Below, piece after piece: positions 1-6,830 of a DNA stretch of 36,041 nt. Made by a program: the position numbers and the translations under genes. The DNA lies in contig CALUYV010000014.1 in assembly GCA_944325095.1 (NCBI GenBank), positions 1 to 36,041 of the forward strand, in the 5' to 3' direction. Within the stretch, counting starts at the first letter, position 1, and each line of letters begins with the position of its first letter. This stretch comes from Candidatus Gastranaerophilales bacterium (GTDB lineage Bacteria > Cyanobacteriota > Vampirovibrionia > Gastranaerophilales > Gastranaerophilaceae). The notes below the pieces were generated by a model. It saw only the letters and a program-made list of their open reading frames with translations. It made no database searches and had not been told where the DNA came from.

Positions 1-50
1 GTCGGTCTTATTACCGGCTGCGGTCTGCCTATGTTTGCATCGAAACTCAT
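1..50 (-). CDS. Possible 5' end of a divergent gene cut by the window edge
   Basis: On the minus strand an ATG at position 50 opens a frame that stays open to the edge and reads MSFDANIGRPQPVIRP. AAGGA stands about nine bases upstream of the ATG, and the codons (AGA, CCG, GCA, ATA) match the usage of neighbouring genes. The plus strand also has an open frame here that ends near position 102, which could be the tail of a gene entering from the left. I prefer the minus-strand reading because of its ribosome site and codon choice, but 16 codons cannot settle it. No function can be assigned. Confidence 0.35.
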   Translation of the reverse strand, partial: MSFDANIGRPQPVIRP

Positions 51-104
51 TGTTCCAATTCCTTATATTTTCCCTTACTTATATAAACGTATTTTTTATT
101 AAAA

Positions 105-134
105 TTTTGTTACAAAACCGCAAAATTGTTACAA
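105..134. promoter_or_regulatory. Two tandem TTGTTACAA palindromes, candidate operator
   Basis: Positions 105-117 read TTTTGTTACAAAA, a perfect palindrome around a single central base. Positions 126-134 repeat its core, TTGTTACAA. The two centres are 19 bases apart, close to two helical turns. They lie between the possible divergent gene at the left edge and gatB. The binding protein is unknown. Confidence 0.35.
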
Positions 135-195
135 AAATTTACCGGAAGAGATTATATTAACAACCTTGAATTTTAAAAAATAAAATTTGTATATT

Positions 196-206
196 TGTGA
201 TAGAAT
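196..206 (+). promoter_or_regulatory. Extended -10 promoter element of gatB
   Basis: TGTGATAGAAT fits an extended -10 box (TG, one base, then TAGAAT). It lies 27 bases before the gatB ATG. No good -35 box sits at 16-18 bases upstream, which is normal for the extended -10 class. The same 13 bases, TGTGATAGAATAA, recur upstream of the exported-protein gene that starts at 13573 on the minus strand. Confidence 0.5.
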
Positions 207-233
207 AAAGACAAATAAGGAGATGTAACAGAT

Positions 234-1679
234 ATGGATAAAGAATTAAGAGATAAATATGAAGTAGTGATAGGGCTTGAGGTTCACGCACAATTAAAAA
301 CAAAATCAAAAATATTTGCACCTGACAAAAACGAATTCGGGCAGGAGCCGAACAGTTTAACCAGCGAAATCACACTCGGAATGCCGGGAGTTCTTCCTGT
401 TTTAAATAAGGAAGTTGTAAATATGGGAATATTAACAGGTCTGGCACTTAACTGCGAAATTCCGGCAAGATGTAAGTTTGACAGAAAACAGTATTTTTAT
501 CCGGATCTGCCTAAAGGATATCAAATTTCCCAGTATGACGAACCGATTTGTGTAAACGGATACCTTGATATAAAAGGAAAACGCATTGGTATAACAAGAG
601 CACACCTTGAAGAAGATGCAGGTAAACTCGTTCATGCCGGAGCAGACGGACTTGCCGGTTCAAGTTATTCTCTGGTTGACCTGAACAGAGCAGGAACACC
701 GCTTCTTGAAATCGTATCAGAACCTGATATGAGAAGTTCAGAAGAAGCAAGAAACTATATGGAAGAATTGAGAAACATTGTAAGATATATAGGCGTTTGC
801 GACGGGAACCTTGAAGAAGGCTCAATGAGATGTGATGCAAATATTTCTATTATGCCAAAAGGTTCAAAAGAATTCGGAACAAGAGCCGAAATTAAAAACG
901 TAAACTCATTTTCAGCGCTTCAAAGAGCTATTGAATACGAAATAGACAGACAAATTGAAATTGTCGAAGAAGGCGGAGAAGTTGTACAGGAAACAAGATT
1001 ATGGGATGACAATTCAAGAGAAACCAGATCTATGAGAGGAAAAGAAGATGCTCATGATTACAGATATTTCCCTGAGCCTGACTTGATGCCGCTTGAAATT
1101 TCAAGAGAATGGGTGCAATCCGTAAGGGATAAAATGCCTGAACTGCCTTCTCAAAAAAGAGAACGTTATAAAGGTCTGGGATTAAGCGAATATGACGCAA
1201 ATGTAATTGTTGAACAAATGGGTCTTGCACTGTTCTTTGATAAAGTTCTGGAACTCGGAGCAACTCCTAAAATTGCGGTTAACTTTATAATGGGTGAAAT
1301 TGCAGCATACTTAAAAGAAAACCATATTGAAATAACAGAAACCAAATTAACTCCGGAAAATCTTGCAGAGTTAATATCACTCATTGAAAAAGGCACAATT
1401 TCAAACAATATCGGAAAACAAATCCTCATTGATATGATGAAAGACGGAACAAAAGCCGCAGAAATCGTTGAAAAAAGAGGATTAAGCCAGATATCTGATG
1501 AAGGAGCAATCAAAGCAATTGTCCAAAAAATTGTTGACGCTAACCCTGCTCAGGTGGAAGCCTACAAAAACGGGAAAACAAATCTGTTAGGTTTCTTTGT
1601 CGGACAGGTAATGAAAGAAACAAAAGGAAGAGCAAATCCTAAAACTGTCAACGATTTAATTAAAGAAATTATCGGTTAG
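234..1679 (+). CDS. gatB: Asp-tRNA(Asn)/Glu-tRNA(Gln) amidotransferase subunit B
   Basis: GatB is the tRNA-binding and kinase subunit of the GatCAB complex. It converts Glu-tRNA(Gln), and often Asp-tRNA(Asn), to the amidated forms in the cytoplasm. The 481-residue product has the normal family length. It opens with the typical VIGLEVHAQL segment and carries YFYPDLPKGYQISQYD near residue 90. The catalytic GatB domain occupies roughly residues 10-290, and the YqeY-like tRNA-binding tail fills the last 150 residues. The start is supported by AAGGAG at 217-222. gatA and gatC are not in the window, so the complex is encoded at separate sites. A strong hairpin terminator follows at once, so this is probably a single-gene transcript. 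Confidence 0.97.
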   Translation: MDKELRDKYEVVIGLEVHAQLKTKSKIFAPDKNEFGQEPNSLTSEITLGMPGVLPVLNKEVVNMGILTGLALNCEIPARCKFDRKQYFYPDLPKGYQISQYDEPICVNGYLDIKGKRIGITRAHLEEDAGKLVHAGADGLAGSSYSLVDLNRAGTPLLEIVSEPDMRSSEEARNYMEELRNIVRYIGVCDGNLEEGSMRCDANISIMPKGSKEFGTRAEIKNVNSFSALQRAIEYEIDRQIEIVEEGGEVVQETRLWDDNSRETRSMRGKEDAHDYRYFPEPDLMPLEISREWVQSVRDKMPELPSQKRERYKGLGLSEYDANVIVEQMGLALFFDKVLELGATPKIAVNFIMGEIAAYLKENHIEITETKLTPENLAELISLIEKGTISNNIGKQILIDMMKDGTKAAEIVEKRGLSQISDEGAIKAIVQKIVDANPAQVEAYKNGKTNLLGFFVGQVMKETKGRANPKTVNDLIKEIIG

Positions 1680-1683
1680 ACTC

Positions 1684-1720
1684 AAAAGAGGTCATAACAA
1701 ATTATGACCTCTTTTATTTA
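1684..1720 (+). terminator. Rho-independent terminator of gatB
   Basis: A perfect 14-bp stem (AAAAGAGGTCATAA at 1684-1697 with its complement at 1702-1715) closes a CAAA loop. The right arm ends in a T run. It sits five bases after the gatB stop. Confidence 0.85.
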
Positions 1721-1733
1721 ATAAGGGAAAAAG

Positions 1734-2801
1734 ATGTTTGAAATTTTTGCAAAAAGAAAAATAAGTTTCATGGAGTCTGAAATCTTTGAACAGACTAAAA
1801 TTCTGCAGGGAATTCTTGACGCTTATATAACAAAAGATTATAAAATCAATATGGAAACCCCTGAAGGAATTAACAGGATAATTATTGTTGCCAGCGGTTC
1901 TTCATACAATTGTGCAAGATACGCAGCAGAATTATTTGCTTCAATTGCAAAGATAGAAGCATCTACAATTTACTCAAGCGAGTTTTTGCTAAAAGAAACC
2001 ATAGGACATGAAGAAGGCATTTTATACATTTTTATAACCCAATCGGGCGAAACAACAGATACAAACAGCGCATTAGAAAAAGCAAAAGAGTTTGGAGTAA
2101 ATACACTTTGTATTACCAATAAAGAAAATTCAACAATCTGGAATTCCTCGGATTATCAGATTGCATGTCATGCCGGAGAAGAAAAAAGTATTGCGGCAAC
2201 AAAATCTTTTACTTCACAATTGTTATGTTCGACTCTTCTTGCCCTAAAATTTGCACAGGACAAAGGTTTTGATACTTATAACTACATAGTTGATATAAAA
2301 ACAATCCCTAACTGTATCGAACTTGCCTATAAAAAACAACCGCAGATAAAACAACTGGCAAGATTTATTTCAAAGATTAAAAATCTCATTATTACTGCTG
2401 ACGGCCCTTCTTATGCATTAGCAAAAGAAGCCTCGTTAAAAATCAAAGAAACATCTTATGTAAACGCAGCCTCTGCAATTTTGGGCGAGTATATGCACGG
2501 GCACCTTGCTGTTTTAAACAACAGAAAAACTATGCTTGTTTACATATTAAATGATAACATAAGTTATACGGCAATAAAAAATCTTGAAAACATAAAAGAA
2601 AATTACAATCCGCCTATCTGTGTTATTGGAAACAGAACAAATCAGGTCAAATCAACATTTAATATAAATATTGAATGCGACAAACCGCTAGTAAAAACAT
2701 TCGGAATTGCGGTAATAATACAACTTCTCGCTTTAGAAACAGCACTAAGACTTCACCGTAATGTCGATAAACCGCACGGGCTGCACAAAGTCGTCAAATA
2801 A
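1734..2801 (+). CDS. SIS-domain sugar-phosphate isomerase/deaminase, GlmS-C/AgaS-like
   Basis: This 355-residue protein matches the isomerase half of GlmS (two SIS domains) but has no glutaminase half. Visible sugar-phosphate motifs are SGSS (54-57), TQSGETTDT (102-110) and EKSIAATKSFT (150-160). Late in the protein GEYMHGHLAVL aligns with the GELKHGPLALI segment of GlmS, which holds catalytic Glu and His, and LHK near the C-terminus matches the LAK lysine. The active site therefore looks intact. Without the glutaminase it should act on a ketose- or amino-sugar phosphate, as AgaS, NagB-II or FrlB proteins do; the substrate is not evident. AAGGG stands before the ATG, and an internal Met at residue 13 is an alternative start. 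It probably shares a transcript with the phosphatase 21 bases downstream. Confidence 0.85.
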   Translation: MFEIFAKRKISFMESEIFEQTKILQGILDAYITKDYKINMETPEGINRIIIVASGSSYNCARYAAELFASIAKIEASTIYSSEFLLKETIGHEEGILYIFITQSGETTDTNSALEKAKEFGVNTLCITNKENSTIWNSSDYQIACHAGEEKSIAATKSFTSQLLCSTLLALKFAQDKGFDTYNYIVDIKTIPNCIELAYKKQPQIKQLARFISKIKNLIITADGPSYALAKEASLKIKETSYVNAASAILGEYMHGHLAVLNNRKTMLVYILNDNISYTAIKNLENIKENYNPPICVIGNRTNQVKSTFNINIECDKPLVKTFGIAVIIQLLALETALRLHRNVDKPHGLHKVVK

Positions 2802-2822
2802 AAGCACTATACGGATTTTATT

Positions 2823-3452
2823 ATGAGTAAAATAATTGCAATTTCAGATATACACGGAGAATATGACAAACTATGCGCCGTATTAAACAAACTATCTCCC
2901 GAAAAAAATGATACCATTGTTTTTTGCGGGGATTACATTGACAGGGGCAAAAAATCGAAAGAAGTTGTTGATAAAATTATTGATATGCAGAATTATTGTA
3001 ATTGTGTTTATCTGAAGGGTTCGCATGAATACGCAATGATGCACGCCAATTCTGACAGTTACTATCATTATTTATTTTGGAATTATGGCGGAGATAGCAC
3101 AGCAGAAAGTTACGGCTCGTTTGAAAATATAATGAAAATCCACGGAGATTTCTTTAACAGCCTGAAATATTACCATATAATAGGCAACTATTTATTTATC
3201 CATGCCGGAATAAAAATAGGAGTACCGCTTGAAGAGCAGGATGAAGTTGATATGGTCTATATTCGCCAGGCTTTCTATAATCATAAACACAATATGAAAT
3301 ACAAAATAATATTCGGCCATACAGAATTTGATACCCCGCAGATATGGGATGATAAAATCTGCATTGATACAGGCTGCGGCAAATATAAAAATGCCCCATT
3401 AACAGCTCTTGTTATAGAAAATGGTGAAGAATATTTTGTTAATTCTCTTTAA
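2823..3452 (+). CDS. PPP-family metallophosphoesterase (Ser/Thr phosphatase or ApaH/PrpE-like)
   Basis: This is a 209-residue cytosolic calcineurin-like phosphatase. The ordered metal-binding motifs are DIHGEYDKL (Asp9, His11), GDYIDRG (36-42), KGSHE (65-69), IHAG (His126) and FGHTEF (His165). PPP enzymes use this set to hold two metals and cleave phosphoester or dinucleoside polyphosphate bonds. The third motif is normally GNHE; here Ser67 replaces the metal-binding Asn. The protein is close to the length of bacterial PrpE/PrpA phosphatases. It follows the SIS gene by 21 bases with no clear ribosome site, which suggests coupled translation. The substrate could be a phosphoprotein or Ap4A; the sequence does not decide. 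Confidence 0.82.
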   Translation: MSKIIAISDIHGEYDKLCAVLNKLSPEKNDTIVFCGDYIDRGKKSKEVVDKIIDMQNYCNCVYLKGSHEYAMMHANSDSYYHYLFWNYGGDSTAESYGSFENIMKIHGDFFNSLKYYHIIGNYLFIHAGIKIGVPLEEQDEVDMVYIRQAFYNHKHNMKYKIIFGHTEFDTPQIWDDKICIDTGCGKYKNAPLTALVIENGEEYFVNSL

Positions 3453-3505
3453 TATATTAAAATATGTAAAATATTTTTTACCTAAATAGCAACAATCTCA
3501 TTTTA

Positions 3506-3533
3506 TTGTTTTTACATACAAATGTAGTAATAC
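3506..3533 (+). promoter_or_regulatory. Promoter of the 622-residue orphan gene
   Basis: TTGTTT at 3506-3511 and TAATAC at 3528-3533 are separated by 16 bases, 19 bases before the ATG at 3552. A weak AACAAT/ATTGTT stem just before it could end the preceding transcript. Confidence 0.45.
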
Positions 3534-3551
3534 TAAAGATAGGTAGATTAT

Positions 3552-5420
3552 ATGAAATTAGTACAATCCCCTTTTATAAAGGCTTTTTTGGACTCAGCAA
3601 ACAAAAAATTTTTATTAGAAGTTCCTCATTCTCGTGTTCCCTTGGCAAAAGATAGTAAATTAGAACCCCTTAGAGATTTGGATGATAGAATAATCTCTTT
3701 TTCCCCATTTAATAAAAATGTGAAATATACCCAACCATCAGAATATGAGGATTGTTTTGAAAGAATGTCTTTTGAAAGACCGGCTGATGAGGTTGATATT
3801 TGGCGAGATAATGAATTATATAGAGTAGGTCATGAATCAAGGGCATATATAAATGAGCCATATAGTTCAGATGACGTTGAATTAGCTGAAAATATTTCTA
3901 ATAAAATATATTCTCACCATAATTGCCGTGTTCCAAGTAGTTATTATCCTGATACCGATATGAGTTATGATTGCAAGGTTGGTCTAAAACTTATAGATTT
4001 TACGGAAGATATAGTTCCATCGTCATTCCCAAGACAAATGGATGTGAATTTTGATACAATTCGATCTTACGCAAAAACGGCTGTTAATGCTTGGGAAATG
4101 GGTGTTCCAACTAATGAAATTCCAAAATTGATAACCAAGTCCATTTTAAAAGGTGCTGAAGGAAAAGCAGATTCTCCGGATGTGGATTTGTTTAATTTCT
4201 TGACAAAGCATCCGAATGAAAGACCTGTTGCTGTGATAAAATCTGTAAACGGTAGAGAATTTTTTGATAAATCAGCAGCTTTATATTATGACATTTTTGT
4301 AAAAAAATATTTTGCAGACTCTGAACTTGCTCGTAATATCTTAAATGAATGTAAAACAAGTGAATCAGGCTTGCCGACTGTAAATAAAAATATGTGCGAA
4401 ATAGTAACCTTATTAAGACGTAAAAGCGCACTTGGTATTCCTGAAAGGAAAACAAGTACATATTCTTATATGCCTCAAAAACCATCAGGAATTTGTCCTA
4501 TTGAAACCCCTTGGGGAAAACTCGAAGCTGAAATATTGAATAAAATGAAACATAATAGTCAACTTGATGAAGATTATTTTGAAGCTGCGAGAGCAATGTT
4601 AAAAGATGATAGAAAAACTGCAAAGTATGTGTATTTAAATATAGATGATGTAGTAAAAAGAAGTAAAGAAATTTCACAAATTGAAAGTAATTATGAAAAG
4701 CAATATCCAACAACTCGTAATACTCAAAAAACTACAATTTCTAAACTTTTACGTGCAGAACTTGCTAAAAACAGACAAGATTCTGATGATTTATTAAATA
4801 ATTGCGTAATGCTTGATACAGCAAAGAAACTTCAAGATCGAAATGTTACAATAGAAACTTCTTTTTATGCCTTAGATGTTATGGATTCAATATTAAAATC
4901 TACTAATAGAAAATTGGATTTCTTCAATCCAATCATAGATAAATGTACCGATACAAAAGTATTGGGTAAAGAAAATGTAGAATCTTTAGTTAAATTGTGC
5001 AAACGATTATATGGTGAAACTGGTTCCTTTGGAGAAAAAGAAGCAGCATTAATTGATAAGGTTTGTCAGCATGCTCAACAAGGAGATTCTAGTTATATTT
5101 CAGCACTGGAAAAAATGATCAGGTATAGTAATTTCTCTAAAAAATCAATTTTCAAAGCTGCAGATAGAAATTTGGATGAATTTGCAAAATTTATTAAAAG
5201 ATATGAAACTGCAACAAAAGATAATAATGCTTATATGGAGCATCAATCTTTTATAGATAGTGCTATATTTAGAGAAATCATAAAGTTTGCGACTTCTGAA
5301 ACTCCTATAAAATCTGATGATTGTGTATTCTTAAATGAATTAGAAAATTTATGCGCAAATAAGATTTCATATCCTGAATTTCTTGAAAACTTAGCAAAAT
5401 TAGGAGTGCAAGTTAAGTAA
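3552..5420 (+). CDS. Large orphan protein of unknown function, 622 residues
   Basis: I do not recognise this protein. It has no signal peptide, no membrane segment and no catalytic motif I can name. The first 150 residues are polar and rich in Asp, Ser and Tyr. From about residue 150 it looks mainly helical, with many Lys/Glu-rich segments to the end (last residues LAKLGVQVK). Its codon choice differs from its neighbours: prolines are often CCA or CCT rather than CCG, and CGT/CGA arginines are more frequent. It has its own promoter and is followed by a long hairpin, so it is a one-gene unit between the phosphatase and thyX. The long intact frame argues for a real gene. Recent transfer, or a fast-evolving lineage-specific effector or surface-associated protein, are both possible. 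Confidence 0.8.
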   Translation: MKLVQSPFIKAFLDSANKKFLLEVPHSRVPLAKDSKLEPLRDLDDRIISFSPFNKNVKYTQPSEYEDCFERMSFERPADEVDIWRDNELYRVGHESRAYINEPYSSDDVELAENISNKIYSHHNCRVPSSYYPDTDMSYDCKVGLKLIDFTEDIVPSSFPRQMDVNFDTIRSYAKTAVNAWEMGVPTNEIPKLITKSILKGAEGKADSPDVDLFNFLTKHPNERPVAVIKSVNGREFFDKSAALYYDIFVKKYFADSELARNILNECKTSESGLPTVNKNMCEIVTLLRRKSALGIPERKTSTYSYMPQKPSGICPIETPWGKLEAEILNKMKHNSQLDEDYFEAARAMLKDDRKTAKYVYLNIDDVVKRSKEISQIESNYEKQYPTTRNTQKTTISKLLRAELAKNRQDSDDLLNNCVMLDTAKKLQDRNVTIETSFYALDVMDSILKSTNRKLDFFNPIIDKCTDTKVLGKENVESLVKLCKRLYGETGSFGEKEAALIDKVCQHAQQGDSSYISALEKMIRYSNFSKKSIFKAADRNLDEFAKFIKRYETATKDNNAYMEHQSFIDSAIFREIIKFATSETPIKSDDCVFLNELENLCANKISYPEFLENLAKLGVQVK

Positions 5421-5434
5421 AATTTATTACAAAT

Positions 5435-5478
5435 AAGTCAAAATTATGTATTAATATACATAGTTTTGACTTAAATTT
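5435..5478 (+). terminator. Long-stem terminator overlapping the thyX promoter
   Basis: AAGTCAAAATTATGTAT (5435-5451) pairs with ATACATAGTTTTGACTT (5456-5472), giving a 17-bp stem with one G-U pair and a TAAT loop. An AT-rich tail follows, but the T run is broken. The right arm contains TTGACT, the likely -35 box of thyX, so the element may also work as an operator. Confidence 0.6.
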
Positions 5479-5494
5479 ATATTTCCGTTATTAT
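5466..5494 (+). promoter_or_regulatory. Promoter of thyX-dtd
   Basis: TTGACT (5466-5471) and TATTAT (5489-5494) are separated by exactly 17 bases. The -10 box ends 24 bases before the thyX GTG. Confidence 0.62.
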
Positions 5495-5518
5495 TCTAAC
5501 AAGAGAAGGAGTATTGAT

Positions 5519-6238
5519 GTGGATGGAAATAATAAACCTGTTGTGAATTTGATATCCAAGCCTGAAAATATGTTAAAAACAATATATACGGCTTGCAGAA
5601 CTTGTTATAGTGCGGATTATCCGATAAACATTTATGAAAATGCCGTTGATGAAGAGAAAATGCTCAAACTTATAAAAAGAGTTATAGGTTCAGGTCATTA
5701 TTCAACAATAGAGCATATTCAAGTGAGTTTTGCAATATCAAATGTTTCAAGAGCTTGTACTCATCAATTAGTAAGACATCGCCATATGTCATTTTCTCAA
5801 AAATCACAGCGATATGTAAAGGAAAAAGGTCAATTTGATTATATAATTCCGCCGACGATTGAAAAAAATCCGGAACTCAAAGAAAAATTTATAAACTTTA
5901 TGGGACAAATTTCTGACCAGTACCAAGAATTTGTAGAAGCAGGCATACCTGCCGAAGATGCTCGTTTTGTAATGCCAAATGCAGCAGCAAGTTCACTTGT
6001 TGCCAGTTTGAACCTGAGAGAAATGATTCACCTTGCAAATTTAAGACTCTGCACAAGAGCACAGTACGAAATAAGAATGCTTGTAAAAGGTATGTGCGAT
6101 GCTTTAACCGCAGAAGAACCATGGCTAAAAGAATATCTTGTTCCTAAATGCGAGCGGTTAGGTTTTTGCGATGAAGATAAATCTTGCGGACGAAAAATTA
6201 CAAAAGATGAATTGTTTGCACAAACTCAGGAAGTATAA
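5519..6238 (+). CDS. thyX: FAD-dependent thymidylate synthase
   Basis: ThyX makes dTMP from dUMP using methylenetetrahydrofolate, FAD and NADPH, and replaces ThyA. The ThyX signature is complete as RHRHMSFSQKSQRY at residues 86-99, and the 239-residue length fits the family. The start is GTG at 5519: AGAAGGA lies about nine bases upstream, while the nearby ATG at 5517 runs out of frame to an early stop. The stop codon abuts the dtd start with no spacer, so the two genes are translated together. The cysteine-rich tail ending in a TQEV segment is unremarkable. I am very sure of the family. Confidence 0.96.
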   Translation: MDGNNKPVVNLISKPENMLKTIYTACRTCYSADYPINIYENAVDEEKMLKLIKRVIGSGHYSTIEHIQVSFAISNVSRACTHQLVRHRHMSFSQKSQRYVKEKGQFDYIIPPTIEKNPELKEKFINFMGQISDQYQEFVEAGIPAEDARFVMPNAAASSLVASLNLREMIHLANLRLCTRAQYEIRMLVKGMCDALTAEEPWLKEYLVPKCERLGFCDEDKSCGRKITKDELFAQTQEV

Positions 6239-6676
6239 ATGAAAGCACTTATTCAAAGAGTAAAAAGAGCATCAGTTACAATTGACGGGAAATTGTATTC
6301 AAGCATAAACCACGGTATGCTGATTCTGCTTGGAGTTGCCAAAGGCGATGAAAAACACAATGCAGAACTTCTTGCGGAAAAACTGCTAAAACTTCGCATA
6401 TTTGAAGATGAAAACGGCAAGATGAATAAATCATTGATTGATGTAAACGGAGAAATGCTTGTAGTATCGCAATTCACACTCTGCGGAGATTGTAAAAAAG
6501 GCACCCGCCCAGGGTTTGACAATGCCGCACCGCCTGATATTGCCAATGAACTTTATGAATACTTCGTAATGCAAATAAAAGAAGCCGGTATTCGTTGCCA
6601 AACAGGCAAATTTGCCGCTATGATGGATGTTGAATTAGTTAACGACGGCCCCGTTACTTTTATGGTTGAAAAATAA
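6239..6676 (+). CDS. dtd: D-aminoacyl-tRNA deacylase
   Basis: Dtd hydrolyses D-amino acids, and also glycine mischarged on tRNA(Ala), from tRNA, which protects translation fidelity. The two family motifs are present: SQFTL (77-81, followed by CGDCKKGTRPGF) and the Gly-cisPro motif NDGPVT (135-140). The 145-residue length is typical. The ATG follows the thyX stop directly. The first motif carries CGD where many homologues have YAD, an ordinary variation. Confidence 0.95.
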   Translation: MKALIQRVKRASVTIDGKLYSSINHGMLILLGVAKGDEKHNAELLAEKLLKLRIFEDENGKMNKSLIDVNGEMLVVSQFTLCGDCKKGTRPGFDNAAPPDIANELYEYFVMQIKEAGIRCQTGKFAAMMDVELVNDGPVTFMVEK

Positions 6677-6689
6677 TTTTCCTCAGGAC

Positions 6690-6718
6690 TTGCAAAGTTT
6701 TATATTATGTGTTAAAAT
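6690..6718 (+). promoter_or_regulatory. Promoter of the zinc-ribbon protein-rimM-trmD operon
   Basis: TTGCAA (6690-6695), a 17-base spacer and TAAAAT (6713-6718) form a good sigma-70-type promoter. It leaves a leader of roughly 105 bases before the ATG at 6831, with a ribosome site (AAGAGG) near its end. The leader holds a short inverted pair, TAACAT (6721-6726) with ATGTTA (6766-6771). Confidence 0.6.
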
Positions 6719-6830
6719 GATAACATAAATTATATTTTTATTTGAAATCGATTTATACTGAGAGGATGTTACCTTAGATTTAATTTTATTGGATGTATTA
6801 TTTTTTATTGTTAATTAAGAGGCTTTTATT

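Noticed and set aside
6765..6777. Tiny upstream frame ATG-Leu-Pro-stop in the zinc-ribbon leader
   Set aside because: The purine-rich stretch touches the ATG, so the spacing does not allow initiation.
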